A DNA stretch of 64,000 nt from Bhargavaea sp. CC-171006. Lineage in GTDB: Bacteria; Bacillota; Bacilli; Bacillales_A; Planococcaceae. The notes beneath the pieces were generated by a model, which searched no databases, was not told the origin of the DNA, and worked only from the letters and a program-made list of their open reading frames with translations. Of the stretch, positions 59,226-64,000 are shown one piece after another (the stretch's first letter is position 1; every line of letters begins with the position of its first letter). The stretch spans positions 124,001-188,000 of the forward strand of contig NZ_QUZH01000027.1 in assembly GCF_009761675.1 (NCBI RefSeq), read 5' to 3'. The translations under genes were made by a program, and so were the position numbers.

Positions 59226-59250
59226 AGACCGCCCGAAGCGGTCTTTTTTT
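59226..59250 (+). terminator. Plus-strand hairpin terminator
   Basis: GACCGC/GCGGTC (59227-59232, 59238-59243) followed by seven T on the plus strand; a second stop after the AI-2E gene. It overlaps the last codon of the minus-strand DUF420 gene. Confidence 0.75.
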
Positions 59251-59710
59251 AATGGCCGAAGATGGCCTTGAGCATCGAAGTCGTTTCTCCGCCTTCATAG
59301 AAAACATACAGAAGCAGGTAGACGGCCACACCTGTGATGGCGGTAAAGAACCAGATGATGCTTGTAACGGGACCTATCTTACGGTGGCGCGGAAGAACTT
59401 CCTTGAGACCGGTGTAAATCGAAACAAGTCCGAATACTGCACCTGTTGTCGCCAGAATGATGTGGAAAACCAGGAAGACGGTGTAATAGATCTTCAGTTC
59501 TTCCGGACCGCCGAACGATGTATTCCCTATAAACACAGTCCTTGACAGATAAATGATGAAGAACAGAAGGGCTGAAACGCCTGCAGCCAGCATTGTCTTC
59601 TTGTGGGCTTCCACTTTCCGCTTTCTGATAAGCGACCATCCGATGGCGACTAAAATCGCACTCAGGACGATGAAGAATGTACTGATGGTCGGTAAGATCG
59701 GCAGTGACAT
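59249..59710 (-). CDS. ctaM: DUF420/CtaM-like membrane protein, cytochrome oxidase assembly
   Basis: 153 residues with four to five membrane spans and conserved His residues in AHKKTM, VFHIILA, RHRKIG and the final GH. DUF420 proteins such as staphylococcal CtaM and B. subtilis YozB are needed for haem-copper oxidase maturation. The gene follows ctaG directly, which supports that role; the exact step is unknown. Confidence 0.8.
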   Translation of the reverse strand: MSLPILPTISTFFIVLSAILVAIGWSLIRKRKVEAHKKTMLAAGVSALLFFIIYLSRTVFIGNTSFGGPEELKIYYTVFLVFHIILATTGAVFGLVSIYTGLKEVLPRHRKIGPVTSIIWFFTAITGVAVYLLLYVFYEGGETTSMLKAIFGH

Positions 59711-59736
59711 CTGAATGTTATCCCCCTATTGTCAGC

Positions 59737-60666
59737 TCAGTTGTACATCGAGAGCCGCTTGCGTTCAAGCAGTTGTTTTTGTGTGAGTTCATCGGCATTG
59801 TCACGCTCATGACGGAACCAGCCCAGGAAGATCTTGCCGAGTACAACCCCGTATATGATTTCCTGGAGAATCTTCATCATGACACCGCCCATCTGCTGAT
59901 CATAGAGGATCGGCATGGAAGTGAACACTTCCGGTCCTGAAAGGCCGGTGCCTGACAACGCACTGAGGGTCGAGGCGGGAACGCAGAGCGCCATTGACAT
60001 GAGCCATGCTTCCCCGCTTTGATAGGTCTCGTATACAGGCGTATCGACAAATATGATGAGTGCACAAGCAGGAGTGATCAGAATCGCGCTGGAGATGATA
60101 TAGGCGATTTTGTGCAGACCCTGCTTAAGTCTGGGTGCAAAGTCGTTCTCGTTGATGAGCGGCCACCAGAGGCACAGCGCCGATATAAAGAGCGTAATTG
60201 TGAAGACCGCATGAAGCGGGATGCTGAGCTTGATCGTATCGAGAATTGCTGGGAGGTGATAGACCGAGAACATCGCGCTGAATAAGATGACGCTGACAAG
60301 CGGTTTCGTAAGCACACGGAGAACTGTTCCGAGAACAGGTACAGCGAATACTTTTCTCCAGATCCACATCGGAATCCCCTTGATGAGGAACGGTGCAGCG
60401 ATCAGGAGGAGAACCGCCATCTGGACCATATGCATGCTGAACAGAATATGTCCAAGAAGATCAATTGGCGAACCCTTGGTGATGTATACCAAGAGCAGCC
60501 CTAATGAAAAGTAGATCAGTTCACTGCGAGAGAGCGGTTCGCTTCCCCCGAACCGGTCACGCCATTTAACGGTGATGGCCAGGTAGAGCAGGAACAGGAC
60601 AACGAGCGTCAGAAAAAAGTAGGGGCTCCAAAGCGCCCTGAAACCGAATATGCTAATTGGCACCAT
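59737..60666 (-). CDS. ctaG: CtaG, cytochrome caa3 oxidase assembly factor
   Basis: Bacillus-type CtaG membrane protein with about seven spans, needed for assembly of the Cu sites of caa3 oxidase. The N-terminus ISIFGFRALWSPYFF is diagnostic, and HILFSMHMVQMAVLLLIAAPF with conserved His follows. The ATG at 60666 is chosen because AAGGAG is eight bases upstream; the ATG at 60672 is too close to it. 309 residues. A terminator lies between it and ctaF, so part of its expression may be separate. Confidence 0.92.
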   Translation of the reverse strand: MVPISIFGFRALWSPYFFLTLVVLFLLYLAITVKWRDRFGGSEPLSRSELIYFSLGLLLVYITKGSPIDLLGHILFSMHMVQMAVLLLIAAPFLIKGIPMWIWRKVFAVPVLGTVLRVLTKPLVSVILFSAMFSVYHLPAILDTIKLSIPLHAVFTITLFISALCLWWPLINENDFAPRLKQGLHKIAYIISSAILITPACALIIFVDTPVYETYQSGEAWLMSMALCVPASTLSALSGTGLSGPEVFTSMPILYDQQMGGVMMKILQEIIYGVVLGKIFLGWFRHERDNADELTQKQLLERKRLSMYN

Positions 60667-60802
60667 TGCCATCGCTCCTTTTAAAGGTCTCCTCCCATTA
60701 TAAGCCCGGGAGATAGGCGAATCAATGAACGAACTATGACACCTGTCTGAAAGGACTGCAACAGACGGGCCGCCTGTTCCAAGCATAAGCCAACAGAAAA
60801 CG

Positions 60803-60839
60803 AAAAAAACATCCCGGAAGCAATTTGCTTCCGGGATGT
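60803..60839 (-). terminator. Terminator after ctaF
   Basis: Minus-strand perfect hairpin ACATCCCGGAAG/CTTCCGGGATGT (60828-60839, 60809-60820) followed by seven T. Confidence 0.92.
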
Positions 60840-60846
60840 TGCAGCA

Positions 60847-61179
60847 TTACCACCAGATGATGGTGACAAATGCCAGCACGGTCAGGAATGCAATGAGCAT
60901 CCCGCCGTACATGAAGAAGGCAACCAGGCCATGGCCTTTTTCGCTCATGTGCATGAAGTAATACAGCTGCAGTCCGACCTGTACCGCTGCAAGAAGCAGC
61001 ACGACCGGGACGACGAAGTAGGCAGAGAAACCTGCCTGGACAGCCGCGAAGGAGATCAGCGTCATGAAGATCATGAGCGCGAACATCATCAGCTGGCTGC
61101 GCATCAACCGGTCAGAACGGCGCTTCTTGTACGAATACTCGGCCGGTGTCTTTTCAATGATCTCGATATCGTGTGCCAT
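60847..61179 (-). CDS. ctaF: Cytochrome c oxidase subunit IVB
   Basis: 110 residues, three membrane spans (about 30-50, 54-76, 85-108) and the conserved QLYYFMHMSEKGHG. Small subunit of the caa3 oxidase. It follows ctaE by one base. Confidence 0.93.
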   Translation of the reverse strand: MAHDIEIIEKTPAEYSYKKRRSDRLMRSQLMMFALMIFMTLISFAAVQAGFSAYFVVPVVLLLAAVQVGLQLYYFMHMSEKGHGLVAFFMYGGMLIAFLTVLAFVTIIWW

Positions 61180-61180
61180 C

Positions 61181-61807
61181 TTAACCGACCACTCCCATCA
61201 AGTAGACTACCGTGAAGATGAATACCCATACGACGTCGATAAAGTGCCAGTAGAGCGAGAACGTATAGTACTTCGTGGCATTGTACAGGTTCAGTCCGCG
61301 TTTTGCGTTCCGCAGGATCAGAAGCGTCAGCCAGACAAGGCCGATCGCAACGTGGAGACCGTGCGTGCCGACAAGTGTATAGAATGCCGAACTGAATGCA
61401 CTGTTGCCGAATGTGAAGCCGAGATGGATGTAGTGATTGAACTCGTATACTTCAAGAGCAAGGAAGCCGAGGCCAAGGAAGCCGGTGATGGCAAGCCAGA
61501 CCTGCATCGCCTTGAAGTTGTAGTTTTTCATGTGATACATCGCATATACGCTCGTAAGGGACGAAGTCAAAAGAAGCATCGTCATGACGAAGACAAGCGG
61601 CAGTTCAAAGAGCGTCTCGGTGCGGAACTCGTTCCCGTCAGGAACCGAATTTTTAAGCGCGAGATACGTTGCAAAGAGCGTGGCAAACAGGACGGTCTCT
61701 CCACCGAGGAAGAGCCAGAAGCCAACAAACTTGTTCTTGGCTTCCATCGTAGCCGTTTCGGGATGATCCGGCCAGGACTGAGGTGTGAATTTAGTATTCA
61801 GATCCAT
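61181..61807 (-). CDS. ctaE: Cytochrome c oxidase subunit III
   Basis: 208 residues with five membrane spans. Typical subunit III motifs: KNKFVGFWLFLGGETVLFA, VGTHGLHVAIGLVWL and the C-terminal FSLYWHFIDVVWVFIFTVVYL. It shares one base with the ctaD stop, indicating coupled translation. Confidence 0.95.
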   Translation of the reverse strand: MDLNTKFTPQSWPDHPETATMEAKNKFVGFWLFLGGETVLFATLFATYLALKNSVPDGNEFRTETLFELPLVFVMTMLLLTSSLTSVYAMYHMKNYNFKAMQVWLAITGFLGLGFLALEVYEFNHYIHLGFTFGNSAFSSAFYTLVGTHGLHVAIGLVWLTLLILRNAKRGLNLYNATKYYTFSLYWHFIDVVWVFIFTVVYLMGVVG

Positions 61808-63681
61808 CAGTCACGCCCCCTTTCCGTGCGGCGGATTTGGTCTTTCGTTACGTAATATCCGAGGTCATCCTTGATCGAGCGGAGCGCCATCATCAGGAAC
61901 GTGAAGGCAAGCCCGAAGATCAGGACAGCAAGTCCCCAGCTATGGTCGACGCGGTACATCGCACCAAAGCCAGCGATAAAGAGTCCGAGTGTCATGAAGA
62001 ACGGAATGATCGAACCGTTAGGCATGTGGATATCGGTTACCGGCTCGGCAGCAGTATAACCGTTATGGCCCTCCTGCTTTTCGATCCAGTACGTGTCCAG
62101 GCCGCGGACGAGCGGAGTCTGGGCAAAGTTGTAGAACGGTGGCGGCGAAGGAATCGCCCACTCGAGTGTACGGCCGTCTTCCCATGGGTCGTTGCCGACA
62201 CGAACGTTCTTCGCAGTTGTCATGATGATGTTGATGATGAGCACGATGACGCCGATTGCCATAAGGATTGCACCAATCGTACTGATCATGTTGAACAGGT
62301 TCCATCCCTGGCCGTCCATGTAAGTCCATACCCGGCGAGGCATCCCCATCAGACCGAGGAAGTGCTGCAGGAAGAACGTCATATGGAAACCGATGAAGAA
62401 GAACCAGAAAGTGATTTTGCCGAGCTTTTCGCTGAGCATTGTACCGAACATCTTTGGCCACCAGTAGTGTGTCGCTGCAAGAATCGCGAGAACGACACCA
62501 CCGACGATGACGTAGTGGAAGTGGGCAACGATGAAGTACGAGTCATGGAGCTGGTAGTCAAGCGGTGCAGCACCCTGCTGGACACCTGTGACGCCGCCCA
62601 TGACGAACGACGGGATGAATCCGAGCGCATAAAGCATCGGAGTCGTGATCTTGATGCTTCCGCCCCAGATGGTCAGAAGCCAGTTGAAGATCTTGACCCC
62701 TGTCGGAACGGCGATCGCCATTGTCGCAACGGCGAAGATCGCGTTGGCCGTCGGTCCGAGACCGACCGTGAACATGTGGTGGGCCCATACCATGAATCCG
62801 AGGAACCCGATGAGGACCGTCGCGAAGACCATCGCAGAGTAACCGAACAGACGCTTCCGGGCGAATACCGAGAAAATCTCAGAGAAGATCCCGAACGCCG
62901 GAAGGATCAGGATGTATACCTCAGGGTGACCGAAAATCCAGAAGATATGCTCCCAGATGATCGTGTTGCCGCCCGCCGTATGATCAAAGAAGTTACCGCC
63001 GAACATCCGGTCGAATGTCAGGAAGAAAATCCCGATTGTGAGTGGCGGGAATGCGAACAGGATCAGTGCGGATGCCACAAACGTTGTCCAAGTGAACAGC
63101 GGCATACGCATGTAAGTCATACCAGGTGCACGCATGTTGATGATTGTGACGAGGAAGTTGATCCCCGCCATGAGCGTACCCGCACCGGCAATCTGGAGAC
63201 CGATTGCATAGAAGTCGATCCCGTGGCCCGTCGAAGCAATCGACAGGGATGCATAGGATGTCCACCCGGCATCAGGTGCAGCGTCCAGGAACCAGCTCAG
63301 GTTCAGGAAGAGACCGCCGAAGAAGAACATCCAGAAGCCAAGGGAGTTGATGAATGGAAACGCAACGTCACGCGCCCCGATCTGTAACGGGACGATGGCG
63401 TTCATAAATCCGAACAAAAGCGGCATCGCTGCCAAGAAGATCATTGTCGTACCGTGCATGGTGATTAGCTCGTTAAAGAAACCAGCACTTACGAAGTCGT
63501 TATTCGGTATGAGAAGCTGCAGACGGATCAGCATGGCTTCAATACCGCCGAGGACGAAGAAGAAACCGCCGCCGATGAGGTAAAGGATACCGATCTTCTT
63601 GTGGTCGACTGTGGTCAACCAATCCCACAGCGTCGCGCCGAACCCTTTCTTTTGTCCGACTGAATTCGCAACAGTTGTCAC
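61807..63681 (-). CDS. ctaD: Cytochrome c oxidase subunit I
   Basis: Catalytic haem-copper subunit, 624 residues with 12 or more spans. The CuB and haem ligand regions are intact: ITMHGTTMIF for the low-spin haem, WEHIFWIFGHPEVYILILP with the His-Tyr cross-link pair, MVWAHHMFTVG and YFIVAHFHYVIVGG. It reduces O2 with proton pumping. It stands between ctaC and ctaE in the standard order. Confidence 0.97.
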   Translation of the reverse strand: MTTVANSVGQKKGFGATLWDWLTTVDHKKIGILYLIGGGFFFVLGGIEAMLIRLQLLIPNNDFVSAGFFNELITMHGTTMIFLAAMPLLFGFMNAIVPLQIGARDVAFPFINSLGFWMFFFGGLFLNLSWFLDAAPDAGWTSYASLSIASTGHGIDFYAIGLQIAGAGTLMAGINFLVTIINMRAPGMTYMRMPLFTWTTFVASALILFAFPPLTIGIFFLTFDRMFGGNFFDHTAGGNTIIWEHIFWIFGHPEVYILILPAFGIFSEIFSVFARKRLFGYSAMVFATVLIGFLGFMVWAHHMFTVGLGPTANAIFAVATMAIAVPTGVKIFNWLLTIWGGSIKITTPMLYALGFIPSFVMGGVTGVQQGAAPLDYQLHDSYFIVAHFHYVIVGGVVLAILAATHYWWPKMFGTMLSEKLGKITFWFFFIGFHMTFFLQHFLGLMGMPRRVWTYMDGQGWNLFNMISTIGAILMAIGVIVLIINIIMTTAKNVRVGNDPWEDGRTLEWAIPSPPPFYNFAQTPLVRGLDTYWIEKQEGHNGYTAAEPVTDIHMPNGSIIPFFMTLGLFIAGFGAMYRVDHSWGLAVLIFGLAFTFLMMALRSIKDDLGYYVTKDQIRRTERGRD

Positions 63682-63708
63682 TGTTTGTTACCCTCCTTTA
63701 CCGGTACC

Positions 63709-64000
63709 TTATTCTTCTACTTTAAGATCAAGCAGATAATCCGCAATTGCATCAAGGTCTTCATCCGACAGACTGTCGAATGCCGGCATCAGGTTGCCAG
63801 GCTTGTACTTCTGCGGATCCTTGATCCAGTCGATCGTGTTTTGCTTGTCGTGCTCCAGGAAACCTGCAACTCGGTTGCGATCACCGAAGGTGGTAAGGTT
63901 CGGAGCCGATGCGCCGCTTGTGCCGACAGCGGAAACTGCGTGGCACGCGAGACAGCTTTGTTGGAATGCTGCTTCCCCTGCGTCGGCAGAGTCCGCACTT
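63709..64000 (-). CDS. ctaC: Cytochrome c oxidase subunit II, cytochrome c domain (5' end outside window)
   Basis: Only the last 96 codons are present. They encode a cytochrome c domain fused to subunit II, which defines a caa3-type enzyme: haem-binding CLACH follows AAFQQS, the axial Met is in GNLMPAF, and SDEDLDAIADYLLDLKVEE ends the protein. The stop at 63709 is 28 bases before ctaD. Confidence 0.93.
   Translation of the reverse strand, partial: SADSADAGEAAFQQSCLACHAVSAVGTSGASAPNLTTFGDRNRVAGFLEHDKQNTIDWIKDPQKYKPGNLMPAFDSLSDEDLDAIADYLLDLKVEE

Noticed and set aside
61837-63387. 516-codon plus-strand frame opposite ctaD
   Set aside because: Extremely charged, motif-free translation; ctaD on the other strand is certain.

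Overview
The window is a 64 kb piece of a chromosome from an endospore-forming member of the Bacillales. Sporulation genes (spoIIGA, sigE, sigG, spoVD, an rsfA-like regulator, ylbJ), bacillithiol synthesis (bshC), a caa3-type cytochrome oxidase and Gram-positive regulation (PyrR attenuators, an Ile T-box) all point there. The rather high G+C content and a cell-wall gene arrangement reminiscent of Staphylococcus fit the Planococcaceae (Caryophanaceae) better than Bacillus proper; this placement is an inference. The gene order matches, in reverse, the B. subtilis block from cta through ylb, dcw, spoIIG, ylm, ileS and lspA to pyr.

Layout. (1) 1-1737: 3' part of a CotA-like multicopper oxidase with a long acidic 12-residue repeat tail. 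(2) 1848-13328, minus strand: the complete pyr operon pyrR-uraA-pyrB-pyrC-carA-carB-pyrK-pyrD-pyrF-pyrE, with PyrR attenuators ahead of pyrR and pyrB. Its CarA lacks the catalytic Cys and His of the glutaminase triad. (3) 13528-18483: rluD, lspA and T-box-controlled ileS. (4) 18484-24489: divIVA, ylmH, ylmG, sepF, ylmE, ylmC, sigG, sigE, spoIIGA. (5) 24694-37743: the division and cell-wall cluster mraZ-rsmH-ftsL-pbpB-spoVD-mraY-murD-spoVE/ftsW-divIB-ftsA-ftsZ, without murE, murG and murB. (6) 38078-46505: bshC, a DUF3397 gene, a panE-like gene, a biotin-dependent acyl-CoA carboxylase cassette, an rsfA-like gene, an enoyl-CoA hydratase, rpmF and yceD. Every gene from 1848 to 46505 lies on the minus strand.

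(7) 46663-57394: the ylb region on mixed strands: tmcAL, a ylbL/sepM protease, ylbJ, coaD, rsmD, a DUF7147 gene, ylbG, a GDPD, a composite structured repeat, ylbF, a DAP-type murE, an ACT-less aspartokinase and ylbC. (8) 57546-64000: a YugN-like gene, an AI-2E family permease, then (minus strand) a DUF420/CtaM-like gene, ctaG, ctaF, ctaE, ctaD and the 3' end of ctaC.

The most notable observations are the doubly degenerate glutaminase site of the pyrimidine CarA; the divergent pair of a DAP-type murE and a regulatory-domain-free aspartokinase inserted in the ylb region, with sigma-E-like elements between them, possibly a spore-cortex DAP module; the repeat tail on the copper oxidase; and a composite intergenic repeat with a truncated relative 38 kb away. 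No tRNA, rRNA, CRISPR array or intact transposase gene was seen.
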